In this document: piece by piece, positions 17,521 to 26,934 of the stretch
How positions within the stretch are numbered: position 1 is the stretch's first letter
Layout of the letters: every line of letters begins with the position of its first letter
Assembly: GCF_900114315.1 (NCBI RefSeq)
Contig: NZ_FOSQ01000013.1
Span: forward strand, 1 to 64,000
DNA length: 64,000 bases
Direction of reading: 5' to 3'
Source of the DNA: Falsiroseomonas stagni DSM 19981
Lineage (GTDB): Bacteria > Pseudomonadota > Alphaproteobacteria > Acetobacterales > Acetobacteraceae
Notes under the pieces: generated by a model
What the model saw: the letters and a program-made list of their open reading frames with translations, nothing else
Databases searched by the model: none
What the model was told of the DNA's origin: nothing
Program-made: the position numbers and the translations under genes

Positions 17521-20381
17521 CAGGCGGCGCCGACCACCGCATCGCAGCGGCGGCAGAGTTTTCCTGAATGCCCGACGACCTCCGGCAGCACGCGCCAGCA
17601 GCGCTCGCACTTCTCGCCGGGGGCGACGGCATGATCGATCATCGCGCTAATCGTACCCGGCGGGAAACCGTCGTCCTCTGGCTGGATTTTCATTGCTGAC
17701 ACAATGCACACGGCGGCCCAGTCATCCGCCGAGAGTAACTTTGCGTCTGCAGGCGGAAGGCGGACGGTCGGCGCTGCCTGTAAGCTTGAACCAATCACAC
17801 CTGACGCCCGCAGCCGTTCGAGAGCGCCGGTGATCAGCCTGCGGATACTCCTTATGCGATCCCACTTCTCCGCCAGCGCCTCGTCGCGCCAGGCGGCCGG
17901 GATGGCGGGCCAATCCTCCAGGTGGATGGACCCATCCTCCGACGGGAAGCGCGCCAGCCAGGCTTCCTCCGCGGTGAAGGACAGCACCGGGGCGAGCCAG
18001 GCGCAGAGGCAGCGATGCAGCACATCCAGCACCGTCCGCGCGGCGCGGCGGCGCAGGCTGTCCGGCGCGTCGCAGTAGAGCGCGTCCTTGCGGATGTCGA
18101 AGTAGAAGGCGCTGAGATCGGTCGAGCAGAAATTGTGGATCTCGGGATAGACGCCGGTCCAGTCGAAGCGCGTCGGGCTGGCGGGATCGGCCGCGGCGCG
18201 GAGCTTGGTGTCGAGCTCCGTCAGGCGGTGCAGCACCCAGCGTTCGAGTTCCGGCAGTTGGTCATGCGGCAGCTTCTCGGACTCGGAGAAGCCATCCAGG
18301 CTGCCGAGCAGCCAGCGCAGCGTGTTGCGGATGCGGCGATACAGTTCCGCCTGCTGCTTCAGGATCTCCGGCCCGATGCGGAGGTCGAGCGAGGTGTCGG
18401 CGTTCATCACCCAGAGGCGCAGGATATCCGCGCCATACTGCTTCATCACGTCCTGGGGCGCGGTGACGTTGCCGAGTGACTTCGACATCTTCCGGCCCTG
18501 CTCATCGAGCACGAAGCCATGCGTCAGGATCGCCTTGAAGGGCGCGACGCCATTGGTGCCGACGCTTTCCAGCAGCGAGGAATGGAACCAGCCGCGATGC
18601 TGGTCGGAGCCTTCGAGGTAGAGGTCCGCCGGGAAGGGCAGGCCGCGCGGCGGCAGGACGAAGGCGTGGGTGCTGCCGGATTCGAACCAGACATCGACGA
18701 TGTCCATGACCTGCTCGTAGTCATCCGGGTTCCGCTCATTCCCAAGGAAGCGCTGCGCGGCGCCGGGCTGGTACCAGGCGTCGGCACCCTCCACGCGGAA
18801 GGCTTCCAGGATGCGGGTCATCACCGTCGGGTCGCGCAGCGGCTCGCCCGTGCGCTTTTCCACGAAGACGGCGATGGGCACGCCCCAGGCGCGCTGGCGG
18901 CTGATGCACCAGTCCGGCCGGGCGGCGACCATGCTGCCGATGCGGTTGCGGCCGATATCGGGGACGAAGTGCGTCTTCGCGATGGCGTCGAGCGACTTGG
19001 CGCGGATCTGGCGCTCATCATCCATGGCGATGAACCATTGCGGCGTGGCGCGGTAGATCACCGGCTTCTTGGAGCGCCAGCTATGGGGGTAGCTGTGCTG
19101 CAACTTGCCGGTCGCCGCCAGGGTGCCAAGCGCGGTCAGCGCGGCATAGACCGATGTGTGCGCCTTGAAGACGTGCTGGCCCTCGAAGCCCGGGGCCTGG
19201 ACGGTGTAGGTGCCGTCATCGCCGACGCATTCCGGAATCTCGATCCGGCTGTCCGGATGCAGGCGGTTATGCGCGACGACGAGGGCGAAGTCCTCCTCGC
19301 CATGGCTCGGCGCGATATGGACGATGCCGGTGCCGGCATCATCGGTGACGTAGTCGCCGGCCAGCATCAGGGCATCGTGGTTGTAGGCGCCGGCGTGGCC
19401 ACGAAGGGGGGCGGCACAGGCCGCGCCCTCGAACTCCGTACCCGGGAAGGTACGCACCAGCGTGTGGGTGGCGATCTTCGCGTCCGCGCAGAATTGCGGC
19501 AGCAGCGCGAGCGCCACCAGCATCCTGGCGCCTGGCTTCACCAGCGCGCCATCGGCCACGCTGTCCACATGGATCTCGGCGTAGGTGATCTCCGGCCCAT
19601 AGGCCAGCGCCCGGTTGCCCGGGATGGTCCAGGGCGTCGTCGTCCAGATCACCACATCGGCGCCGACCAGATGGCGGGAGGCCGGGGCGCGCAGCACGCG
19701 GAACAGCGCGTGCAGCGTGGGCGAGACATGGTCGTGGTATTCGATTTCCGCTTCGGCCAGCGCGGTCTTCTCGACCGGGCTCCACATCACGGGCCGCAGC
19801 CCGCGATAGAGCGAGCCGTTCATCAGGAACTTGCCGATCTCGCCGGCGATCACGGATTCCGAGGGGAAGTCCATGGTGGCGTAGCGGCCCTGCCAGTCGC
19901 CGAAGACGCCGAGGCGCGTGAACTCATCCCGCTGCACGCCGAGCCAGTGCTGCGCATAGGCGCGGCATTCCGCGCGGAAATCGAGGGTCGGGACGCTGTC
20001 CTTGTCATTGCCCTTGGACCGGTACTCCTCCTCGATCTTCCATTCGATCGGCAGGCCGTGGCAGTCCCAGCCCGGCACGTAGTTGGCATCATGCCCGGCC
20101 ATCTGGGCGGCGCGGTTGATGACGTCCTTCAGGATCTTGTTGAGGGCGTGGCCGATATGCAGCGGGCCGTTCGCATAGGGGGGGCCGTCATGCAGCACGA
20201 AGGTCGGGCGGCCCTTCGACTGGGCGCGGATGCGGTTCCACAGATCCAGCTTCTGCCAGCGGGCGATCCATTCGGGTTCGCGCTTCGGCAGGTCGCCGCG
20301 CATGGGGAAGGCGGTCTTCGGCAGGAAGACGGTGCCGCGGTAGTCGCGGGCCGAGGTCTCAGGGGTCGCGGCGTCGGTCAT
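17520..20381 (-). CDS. ileS: Isoleucyl-tRNA synthetase
   Basis: A 953-residue class I synthetase that charges tRNA-Ile. The HIGH motif is in [17 protein letters not shown], the KMSKS loop is [11 protein letters not shown], and the editing CP1 domain contains [13 protein letters not shown]. The C-terminal zinc finger is C-x-x-C (CERCW) with [22 protein letters not shown] is taken as the start because homologues begin just before the [11 protein letters not shown] segment; the longer frame adds a low-complexity prefix. It heads the ileS-lspA-bamF unit and has its own leader of about 400 bp. Confidence 0.97.
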   Translation of the reverse strand: MTDAATPETSARDYRGTVFLPKTAFPMRGDLPKREPEWIARWQKLDLWNRIRAQSKGRPTFVLHDGPPYANGPLHIGHALNKILKDVINRAAQMAGHDANYVPGWDCHGLPIEWKIEEEYRSKGNDKDSVPTLDFRAECRAYAQHWLGVQRDEFTRLGVFGDWQGRYATMDFPSESVIAGEIGKFLMNGSLYRGLRPVMWSPVEKTALAEAEIEYHDHVSPTLHALFRVLRAPASRHLVGADVVIWTTTPWTIPGNRALAYGPEITYAEIHVDSVADGALVKPGARMLVALALLPQFCADAKIATHTLVRTFPGTEFEGAACAAPLRGHAGAYNHDALMLAGDYVTDDAGTGIVHIAPSHGEEDFALVVAHNRLHPDSRIEIPECVGDDGTYTVQAPGFEGQHVFKAHTSVYAALTALGTLAATGKLQHSYPHSWRSKKPVIYRATPQWFIAMDDERQIRAKSLDAIAKTHFVPDIGRNRIGSMVAARPDWCISRQRAWGVPIAVFVEKRTGEPLRDPTVMTRILEAFRVEGADAWYQPGAAQRFLGNERNPDDYEQVMDIVDVWFESGSTHAFVLPPRGLPFPADLYLEGSDQHRGWFHSSLLESVGTNGVAPFKAILTHGFVLDEQGRKMSKSLGNVTAPQDVMKQYGADILRLWVMNADTSLDLRIGPEILKQQAELYRRIRNTLRWLLGSLDGFSESEKLPHDQLPELERWVLHRLTELDTKLRAAADPASPTRFDWTGVYPEIHNFCSTDLSAFYFDIRKDALYCDAPDSLRRRAARTVLDVLHRCLCAWLAPVLSFTAEEAWLARFPSEDGSIHLEDWPAIPAAWRDEALAEKWDRIRSIRRLITGALERLRASGVIGSSLQAAPTVRLPPADAKLLSADDWAAVCIVSAMKIQPEDDGFPPGTISAMIDHAVAPGEKCERCWRVLPEVVGHSGKLCRRCDAVVGAA

Positions 20382-20601
20382 CGGTGCGGTCTCGGGCGGC
20401 CCGGCGGGCGGGCGCGAAAGGGGGTGTTCGGCGCGCGGCGTGTCCCGACCCTCAGGAGAGGGCCGGGCCGCTAATTCGAAGGGCGGGCTGCCGGAACATG
20501 CGACCATATGCGGAGGCGGAGGCGCCGGGGTCAAGCGGCGGGCCGGGCTGTGGCCTTGAGGTCACTAAACCTACAGCGGATTTAGCCGATTATGCCAATT
20601 A

Positions 20602-20622
20602 GGTGCCTTTAGCACCGTTTTT
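20602..20622 (+). terminator. Orphan intrinsic terminator
   Basis: GGTGC, a 5-nt loop CTTTA, GCACC, then GTTTTT. It reads as a terminator on the plus strand, where no gene ends nearby; an unannotated small RNA or antisense transcript over the ileS 5' region could explain it. Confidence 0.55.
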
Positions 20623-20707
20623 CGCATGGGGGCTCCGCCTCCCTGCCCGGCTCCAACTGACGACGGTCCAGGCCCGTCTCGGGCCCCTGGTCCCTTTGGG
20701 CGGATAG

Positions 20708-20735
20708 GGTCCGGGAAAGGCAGCGCCGTTCCCGG
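20708..20735. repeat. REP-like palindrome
   Basis: GGTCCGGGAA with GGCAGCGCC and TTCCCGG pairs into a hairpin. Close relatives lie at 37490-37518 and 39608-39633, all in intergenic DNA. Confidence 0.6.
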
Positions 20736-20792
20736 AATCACCGCCGTTGCCCCACGAACATAACCAGAACGAACTGCCGAACGCCAGCGGAA

Positions 20793-22046
20793 TCAGACCC
20801 CCTCCGGCCGCCCCGCGATCGCCACCGACAGCGCTTCCGGCTTCAGCAGTCGCCCCGCCACGCCGCGCAGCCCTTCGACCGTCAGCGCCCGCAGGCGTTC
20901 GCTCCGCCGGTCCAGCCAGTCGATCGGCCGGTTGTTCCGCCGCAGCGCCAGCAGCGTGCCGGCGATGCGGCGGCTGTCCGTGAATTGCAGCGGCAGGTTG
21001 CCGGTCAGGAAGGCGACGGCATCGTCCAGTTCCTCGGCCGTCGGGCCTTCCGCCGCCATGCGCGCCCATTCGGCGCGGGTGACGGCCATCGCCTCCCCCA
21101 CCTTCGCGTTGTCGGTGGCCGAGGACCCCACCACGAAGCCCTGGCCGAACAGCGTGTCGAGTCCGGCGCCGATGCCATAGGTCAGGCCCCGCTGGACCCG
21201 CACGGCTTCCATGAGGCGGGAGGAGAAGCCGCCGCCGGCCAGGATACGCAGCACGACCTGGAAGGCTTCCCAATCCGGGTCGCTGACCGCCAGGCCCGGC
21301 TGGCCGAACTGGATGGCGGATTGCGGCGCGGGCACGTCGATGATGCGGGGCGCGAAGGGCACGAAATCCGGCAGGGGGGGCGGCGTGGCGGGCGCACCCT
21401 CCGGCAGCCCGGCGAAGAGCCGCGGCAGCAGCGCGGCCAGATCGGCGGCGGTGATGGCGCCGGAAGCCGCCACCAGCACGCCGCCGGCGCGAAGCTGGCG
21501 CGCCAGCGCGTCCCGGATCGCCTGCTCGGGCAGGGTCGACAGGGTCTCCACCGTGCCGCCGGTGGGGCGGCCGGCGGGGTGGTTCGGATAGGCGGCGGCC
21601 CAGAAGGCGCGGCCGACCTGGCCGCGCGGCGTCTCCAGCTGGGACCGCGCGCCGGCCACGGCCCGGGCGCGCATCCGCGCCACGCTGTCCGGCGCCAGGC
21701 GCGGTGCCGTCATCGCCAGGTTGGCCAGGCGCACCGCTTCCGGCAGCGCCGGCAGCAGGGCGCGGAGCGAACCCTCGAACCCGTCCCGCTGCGCGTCGAA
21801 GCCGAGGCCGATGGCATTGTCCCGCAGCGCATCGGCGAAGCCGACATTGTCGAGCTCCCCGGCGCCATCCGTCAGCAGCGCGGCGCCCAACGCCAGCGCC
21901 CCGGCGTGGTCCGGCGCATCCAGCGCCGCGCCGCCGCCCCAGCCCCAGGCGAGGGAGACGACGGGGACGGAGTGGTCCTCGATCAGCCAGGCGGTTAAGG
22001 GGCCGGCGGTGACGGTCTGGATGTCGAGCCTGAAGGGGGTATTCAC
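20793..22046 (-). CDS. M16 family peptidase-like subunit without zinc motif
   Basis: A 417-residue M16-fold protein. The start is GTG at 22046, overlapping the stop of the upstream M16 gene (GTGA). It keeps the N-terminal and C-terminal M16 halves (VVSLAWGWGGGAALDAPDHAGAL; a late RVQRGLTYGIGAG segment typical of the substrate-binding Arg/Tyr pair). The H-x-x-E-H zinc site is missing: the equivalent position reads HAGALALGAALL. This is the usual active-plus-inactive M16 heterodimer pattern, in which this subunit contributes substrate binding. Partner is the gene at 22043-23479. Confidence 0.9.
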   Translation of the reverse strand: MNTPFRLDIQTVTAGPLTAWLIEDHSVPVVSLAWGWGGGAALDAPDHAGALALGAALLTDGAGELDNVGFADALRDNAIGLGFDAQRDGFEGSLRALLPALPEAVRLANLAMTAPRLAPDSVARMRARAVAGARSQLETPRGQVGRAFWAAAYPNHPAGRPTGGTVETLSTLPEQAIRDALARQLRAGGVLVAASGAITAADLAALLPRLFAGLPEGAPATPPPLPDFVPFAPRIIDVPAPQSAIQFGQPGLAVSDPDWEAFQVVLRILAGGGFSSRLMEAVRVQRGLTYGIGAGLDTLFGQGFVVGSSATDNAKVGEAMAVTRAEWARMAAEGPTAEELDDAVAFLTGNLPLQFTDSRRIAGTLLALRRNNRPIDWLDRRSERLRALTVEGLRGVAGRLLKPEALSVAIAGRPEGV

Positions 22047-23479
22047 AGCCGCACCTCCGCCGGGGCGGCGACGCCTTCGGGCAGCAGCCACCCGCTGCCG
22101 GAGGGGGCGCGGCCGAGCACGGTTTCGGCGGCGCGGGCCACCTGGTCGCGCGTCACGGCCCGCATGCGGCGGGGCCAGTATTCGACCGTGTCCATGGACA
22201 GGCCGATGGCGAGTGCGTTGCCGATCATGCGCGGCGCGGCGCCCAGCCCATCCAGCGCCAGCAGGGAACCGGCGGACATCTGGCGGATGCTGCGCGCGAC
22301 CTCGGCCTCGGTCGGGCCGCCGGCATCGAGCAGCCGCTTCACCTCCGCCGCGATGGCCTGTTCCACCCGTTCGGGCGCGACCTCGCGCCGCGGCGTCGCG
22401 GCGATGTCGAAATCGGTCCAGCCGGCGACGTCACCGTCGTAGCTGGCCGAGGCCGCCAGCGCGATGCCGCCTTCCACCAGCGCGCGGTGCAGGCGGGACC
22501 CCTGCCCGCCGCCGAGCAGGTGGCGCAGCACCTCCAGCGGATCGGCCAGCGCGGAATCGCCCGCGGTCATGGACGGCGCCTGCCAGGAGCGGACGAAATT
22601 CGCCTCTCCCCGAAGGCGCGGATCGTTGCGGACGAAGCGGGGCTCGGGCGGGCTGGCGGGGGGCGGCGCGCGGTCGCGCGGCACGGCGGGGCCGGCGGGC
22701 AGGGCGCCCCATTCGGCTTCCGCCACCTTCCAGAACTCCTCCGCCGAGACGGCGCCGGCGACCACCAGCACGGCATTGCCCGGGGCATAGCGGGCGCGGA
22801 AGAAGGCCAGCAGGTCGGCATGGGAGATGGCGCGGATCTCCTCCTCCCACCCGATGATCGGGCGGCCGCGCCAATGCTGACGGCCCCACATGGCGGCGTC
22901 GAAGCCCTCGTAGAACAGCGCGCGGGGGGAGGAGCCGGTGCGCTGGGCGCGTTCCTCCAGGATCACGCGCCGTTCGCTTTCCATCTCGGCCGCCGGGATC
23001 AGGGCGCCGGCGAAGCGGTCGGCCTCCATCATCGTCACCAGCGGCAGGCGGCTGGCCTCCACATGCTGGAAGTAGCCGGTGACGTCGCGGCTGGTGAAGG
23101 CGTTGTCATTGCCCCCTTCCCGCGCCACGCGGCGGGAGAATTCGCCGGAGGCGACGCGCGGGCTGCCCTTGAACAGCATGTGTTCGAGGTAGTGGGCGAT
23201 GCCCGACAGGCCCGGCGGATCCTCCCCGCCCCCCGCCGCGACATAGGCGTAGTTGGCGATCACCGGCGCGCGGCGCTGCTCCACATGCGCCACCCGCAGC
23301 CCGTTCGGCAGGGTGCGGAGCGTGGCACCGAAGAGGGGCCGGTCCTCCAGCGACGTGCCTGGGGCGGCGGCCCCCTGGCCCGCCCCTTGGGCCAGGGCGG
23401 CCGGGGCGGCGAGCGGGGTGGCGATCAGGGTGGCGGCGGCCGCGGCCTGCAGGCAGGTGCGGCGGGTGATCGGGTTCAT
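22043..23479 (-). CDS. Zinc-dependent M16 family peptidase, exported
   Basis: A 478-residue processing-peptidase-like zinc protease. The N-terminus RRTCLQAAAAATLIATPLAA is a Sec or Tat signal, giving a periplasmic enzyme. The inverted zinc motif H-x-x-E-H is HYLEH, within SGIAHYLEHMLFKGS; the downstream Glu ligand lies in ESERRVILEERAQ. It is translationally coupled to the inactive M16 partner downstream. The start at 23479 is chosen because it opens directly at the signal peptide; the longer frame is antisense to the divergent gene's leader. Confidence 0.94.
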   Translation of the reverse strand: MNPITRRTCLQAAAAATLIATPLAAPAALAQGAGQGAAAPGTSLEDRPLFGATLRTLPNGLRVAHVEQRRAPVIANYAYVAAGGGEDPPGLSGIAHYLEHMLFKGSPRVASGEFSRRVAREGGNDNAFTSRDVTGYFQHVEASRLPLVTMMEADRFAGALIPAAEMESERRVILEERAQRTGSSPRALFYEGFDAAMWGRQHWRGRPIIGWEEEIRAISHADLLAFFRARYAPGNAVLVVAGAVSAEEFWKVAEAEWGALPAGPAVPRDRAPPPASPPEPRFVRNDPRLRGEANFVRSWQAPSMTAGDSALADPLEVLRHLLGGGQGSRLHRALVEGGIALAASASYDGDVAGWTDFDIAATPRREVAPERVEQAIAAEVKRLLDAGGPTEAEVARSIRQMSAGSLLALDGLGAAPRMIGNALAIGLSMDTVEYWPRRMRAVTRDQVARAAETVLGRAPSGSGWLLPEGVAAPAEVRL

Positions 23480-23603
23480 GCCCGCAAGATGGGCCCGGAT
23501 CGGCGCCACGCAAAGGCGGCATGGTTTCGGTGTGTATCGGCGCGCTCGCCCCGCCACCGGCCGCGTGGTAGGGCGGACACGTAACGTTCCGCGATGCACC
23601 GCC

Positions 23604-25043
23604 ATGCATGTCCGGCCCGCGCTGGCAGCCCCCCCTGCCCTGTTCCCCGCGCCGCCGCGCGATGCGGGATGGCGCGCGACGGGGCTGGTGGTGCTGGCCT
23701 CCCTGGTCGCGTCGCTGCTGGCGCTGCTGGCCTTCGGCCCGATGATGACGCCGGACAGCCCGACCTACCTGGCCTATGCGGAGGCGCTGCGCGCGGGCCC
23801 CCTGCCGGAGGGAGAGGCGCTGCTGCGCCAGGGATCGGCGCCCGCCACGCTCTTCCGCACGCCGGGCTACCCGGCGGTGATCGCGATGCTCCAGGCGGTC
23901 TCGCCCACGGGCTGGGTGGGGCTGCTGGTGGCGCTGCAGATGGCGGCGCAGGCGGGGGTGGCAGGGCTGGCACATCGCGTGGCCCTCGCCTTGGGGCTGC
24001 GGCCCTGGATGGCGGCGGCGGCGGCGCTGATGCCGGCGCTGGGCGTCACCATCGCCATGCAGGTCGCGGTGATGACGGATGCCTTCTACGGCGCGCTGGC
24101 CAGCAGTGCCGCGCTGCTGCTGCTGCGCGCCGGACTCCGGGGCGGCAGCCTGCGGGACGTGGCGCTGGCGGGGCTGCTGCTGGGCGCCGGCCTGCTGGTG
24201 CGGGAGGCGACGGCCTATCTGGTCCTGGCCTTCCTGCCGGCGGCCGCCATCGCGGCAGGAAGGGCGCTCGGACGGCGCATCATCGGCGTGGGCCTGGTGC
24301 TGGCGCCGGTGCTGCTGTCGGCGGGCTGGCTGATGACGGAAAACCACCGCCGCAGCGGCCATGCGGTGCTGTCCACCACGAAGCAGATCGTGATGGTGCA
24401 GGCGGTGCTGCCGCTGCTGGCCCGCGGCGTGCCGGTCTTCGATGGCGATGACCTGTTCGACCGGACAGTGCGCGACCATGTGGTGCCGCGCGGCTACCAG
24501 GGGCTGGATGCGATGAACGCCGCGCTTTTCGCCGCGGGGATGACGGCGCCGGAGATCGCGGCGGTGGCGGGCGACCGCTACTGGCGCGCCTGGCGGCAGC
24601 ACCCCGCGGAGATGCTGCGGGCCATGATGATCCGCACCCCGGTGAAGCTGTTCCAGATCGGCTTCATGCCGGTGGATGCGGTGGCGGAGTTGCATCTGCG
24701 CTTCGACCGCCCGCGGCCCTGGTACGGAAGGATCGATGCCATCATGGACCGGCTGAAGGGCGGCTCGGCCGCCGCGCTGGCGGCGCTTCTGGCGCTGTCG
24801 GGCAGCCGGGCCATCGCGCTGGCGCTGGCGGGGGCGGCCATGCTGGCGCCGCTGCTGCTGCGGCGCGATCCCCGCTTCCCGGCGATGCTCGGCGCCTGGC
24901 TGATCTGCGGCGGGTTCCTCGGCGTCTATGTGCCGGTGCATGTGGAGCAGCGCTACCTGATGCCGGTGGCGCCGCTCCTCGTACTGGTGGGGATGGTGGT
25001 GCTGGATGCCGCCTGGCGCGCCCTAGGGCCTGTGGACCGTTAG
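23604..25043 (+). CDS. Polytopic membrane protein, ArnT/PMT glycosyltransferase-like
   Basis: A 479-residue inner-membrane protein with about ten hydrophobic segments. The first loop after TM1 contains GPMMTPDSPTYLAYAEAL, the Asp-bearing motif of GT-C lipid-linked glycosyltransferases (ArnT/PMT, DUF2029-like). A large soluble loop (residues of about 270-385) and a final RYLMPVAPLLVLVGM membrane stretch with Arg-Tyr are also typical. The donor and acceptor cannot be told from sequence. No good ribosome site precedes the ATG at 23604, so the start is uncertain. It is divergent from the M16 peptidase operon. Confidence 0.75.
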   Translation: MHVRPALAAPPALFPAPPRDAGWRATGLVVLASLVASLLALLAFGPMMTPDSPTYLAYAEALRAGPLPEGEALLRQGSAPATLFRTPGYPAVIAMLQAVSPTGWVGLLVALQMAAQAGVAGLAHRVALALGLRPWMAAAAALMPALGVTIAMQVAVMTDAFYGALASSAALLLLRAGLRGGSLRDVALAGLLLGAGLLVREATAYLVLAFLPAAAIAAGRALGRRIIGVGLVLAPVLLSAGWLMTENHRRSGHAVLSTTKQIVMVQAVLPLLARGVPVFDGDDLFDRTVRDHVVPRGYQGLDAMNAALFAAGMTAPEIAAVAGDRYWRAWRQHPAEMLRAMMIRTPVKLFQIGFMPVDAVAELHLRFDRPRPWYGRIDAIMDRLKGGSAAALAALLALSGSRAIALALAGAAMLAPLLLRRDPRFPAMLGAWLICGGFLGVYVPVHVEQRYLMPVAPLLVLVGMVVLDAAWRALGPVDR

Positions 25044-25167
25044 CCTGCGGGCGCGTTCGGCGGCGCTTTTCCGCGCCTGCGGCGTCAGGCGGCTTGCCGC
25101 GGCCCTGGCAGGCACGAAAAATCCCTCGCCGCCCGCATCCCGGGGCTACCTGTCCACAGGCCCTAGG
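25022..25167. repeat. 16-bp perfect inverted repeat spanning convergent gene ends
   Basis: CCTAGGGCCTGTGGAC at 25022-25037 is exactly complementary to GTCCACAGGCCCTAGG at 25152-25167; the inner 30 or so bases are also partly complementary. Both convergent genes stop inside or next to the arms. A GGCGCGC heptamer occurs just outside each arm (25015-25021; 25169-25175). It could be a small non-autonomous mobile element or a long bidirectional terminator structure. Confidence 0.6.
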
Positions 25168-26857
25168 CGGCGCGCAGACGGCTGGCGAAGCTCGCCACCT
25201 CCGACCGTAGGGCGGCCCCCTGGCGGCCGACCGCGGCGCCGGCTTCGCGCAGCGTCGTGATCCCCGCCGCGCCGGCGGCGACTTCTTCCGTCAGGACGTT
25301 GATGTCGGCGGCGGCATCCTGCGTTCCGGCGGCGGCTTCCGCGGCGTTGCGGGCGATCTCCCGCGTCGCGGCGCCCTGTTCCTCCACCGCCGCGGCGATG
25401 CTGCTGGTGACCTCCTCCATCCGCCCGACGGCGTCGGCGATGCCGCGCACCGCGCCCACGGCCTGGTCGGTGGCGCCGCGCATGGCGCCGATCTGGCTCG
25501 CGATCTCCTCCGTCGCCTTGCCGGTCTGGGCGGCCAGGGCCTTCACTTCCTGGGCCACCACGGCGAAGCCCTTGCCGGCCTCCCCGGCGCGCGCGGCCTC
25601 GATCGTCGCGTTCAGGGCCAGCAGGTTGGTCTGGCCGGCGATATCGCTGATGAGCTTCACGACATCGCCGATGCGCGTCGCGGCCTCGGCCAGGCTGGCG
25701 ACGGTGGTGTCCGACGCCCGGGCCGCGGATGCCGCCTCCTGCGCCGTGCGGGCGCTTTCCGCGACCTGGCGCGTGATTTCCGCCACCGAGACGGCAAGTT
25801 CCTCGGCCGCCGCCGCCACGGCGTTGACGTTGCCGGTGGCCTGGCTGATGCGGGCGGCACTCTGCCCGGCCCGGCTGGCCGTGCGGTTGCTGGCGTCCCC
25901 CACCGTCTCCGCCGCCGCCAGCAGCGCATCGGCGGAGGTCCCGAGTTCGGCGGCGATGGCGCCGACCGCCTCCTCCAGCTGGCCAGCCGTCGCGGCGCGG
26001 GCGGCGATGCGACCGGCCTGGGCTTCCTGGCGCTCGACCTCCGCCGCGCGGGCCTGGGCCTGGGCGACAGCGGTGGCATCGCGCAGCGCGGCGACGGCGC
26101 GGCCGATATCGCCGAGTTCGTCGTGCCGGTCGGTGCAGGGGACATCGGCATCGAGCTTGCCGGCGGTGATGGCGCGCAGCGCGATGGACAGGCCCTGCAG
26201 CGGGCGCAGCGACCGGCGCAGCAGCCACCACAGCAGCCCCCCCGCCAGGACCAGCGTCAGCCCCGCGGCCAGCAGGGCGCGCTTCAGCAGCGCATCGGCG
26301 CGGGCATCGGCTTCCGCCATCGACACGGCAACGCCGATCATGCCGACGACGCGGCCGCTGGCGTCCTTCACCGGCTCATAGGCGCCGAGATGCGGCTGGC
26401 CGAGGATCTCCACGCGGCCCTCATAGCGTTCGCCCCGGCCATAGACGGCATCCCGCACGGGCCCCGGGCCGATGGGGGCGCCCACGGCGCGGCTGCCATC
26501 GGGGCGCATGACATTGGTCGCCACCCGGACTTCGCCCGCGAAGATCGTCGCGACGCCGCCGGTGACGCGCCGGACGGTGTCCACCAGGTCATGCCGCCCG
26601 TTCAGCGTGGTATCGCCCAGCCGCAGCGTCTCGCCCTCCAGCCGCCATTGCGTGCCGAGCGGCCTCACCACTTCCGCCAGCAGGGCGAGGTTGGCGCGGA
26701 TGGCGGCCTGTTCCTGCCGGCGCTCCTGCTCCCGGTTGTCGGACAGGATCATCGCGATGGGGATGACGGCGCTGATGGCCAGCATCGCCAGCGCCACGAC
26801 CAACAGGCCCGCCCGGAGGGAGGGGCGGAACAGGCGCGCGAGCGCCGGCGGGATCAT
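25163..26857 (-). CDS. Methyl-accepting chemotaxis protein, sCache-type sensor
   Basis: A 564-residue chemoreceptor. TM1 lies at about residues 15-37, followed by a periplasmic Cache domain ([19 protein letters not shown] and [24 protein letters not shown] are Cache_3/Cache_2 hallmarks), TM2 at about 190-212, a HAMP domain ([23 protein letters not shown]), then the signalling coiled coil whose hairpin tip is [23 protein letters not shown] at 26857 is preferred over the in-frame TTG at 26866, although GGAGG is better spaced for the latter. A paralogue lies directly upstream; the ligand is unknown. No che genes are in the window. Confidence 0.92.
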   Translation of the reverse strand: MIPPALARLFRPSLRAGLLVVALAMLAISAVIPIAMILSDNREQERRQEQAAIRANLALLAEVVRPLGTQWRLEGETLRLGDTTLNGRHDLVDTVRRVTGGVATIFAGEVRVATNVMRPDGSRAVGAPIGPGPVRDAVYGRGERYEGRVEILGQPHLGAYEPVKDASGRVVGMIGVAVSMAEADARADALLKRALLAAGLTLVLAGGLLWWLLRRSLRPLQGLSIALRAITAGKLDADVPCTDRHDELGDIGRAVAALRDATAVAQAQARAAEVERQEAQAGRIAARAATAGQLEEAVGAIAAELGTSADALLAAAETVGDASNRTASRAGQSAARISQATGNVNAVAAAAEELAVSVAEITRQVAESARTAQEAASAARASDTTVASLAEAATRIGDVVKLISDIAGQTNLLALNATIEAARAGEAGKGFAVVAQEVKALAAQTGKATEEIASQIGAMRGATDQAVGAVRGIADAVGRMEEVTSSIAAAVEEQGAATREIARNAAEAAAGTQDAAADINVLTEEVAAGAAGITTLREAGAAVGRQGAALRSEVASFASRLRAA

Positions 26858-26934
26858 GGCGAGCAAGGGAGCCTCCGGCGGGTGGTCGGAGGCTCCCGTC
26901 TACGTTACGTGGATGAAAGAAGATTGAAGATCGC

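Larger units (their letters stand above)
20382..20792. other. Gene-free ileS leader region with palindromes
   Basis: The 411 bp between the M16 operon and ileS hold no credible gene. They contain an intrinsic-terminator-like hairpin at 20602-20621, a REP-like palindrome at 20708-20735 and GC-rich imperfect repeats around 20640-20700. The ileS promoter should be here. I found no clear -35/-10 pair. Confidence 0.6.

Noticed and set aside
18519-20474. 651-codon open frame antisense to ileS
   Set aside because: Low-complexity His/Arg/Ala content typical of reverse-frame shadows.
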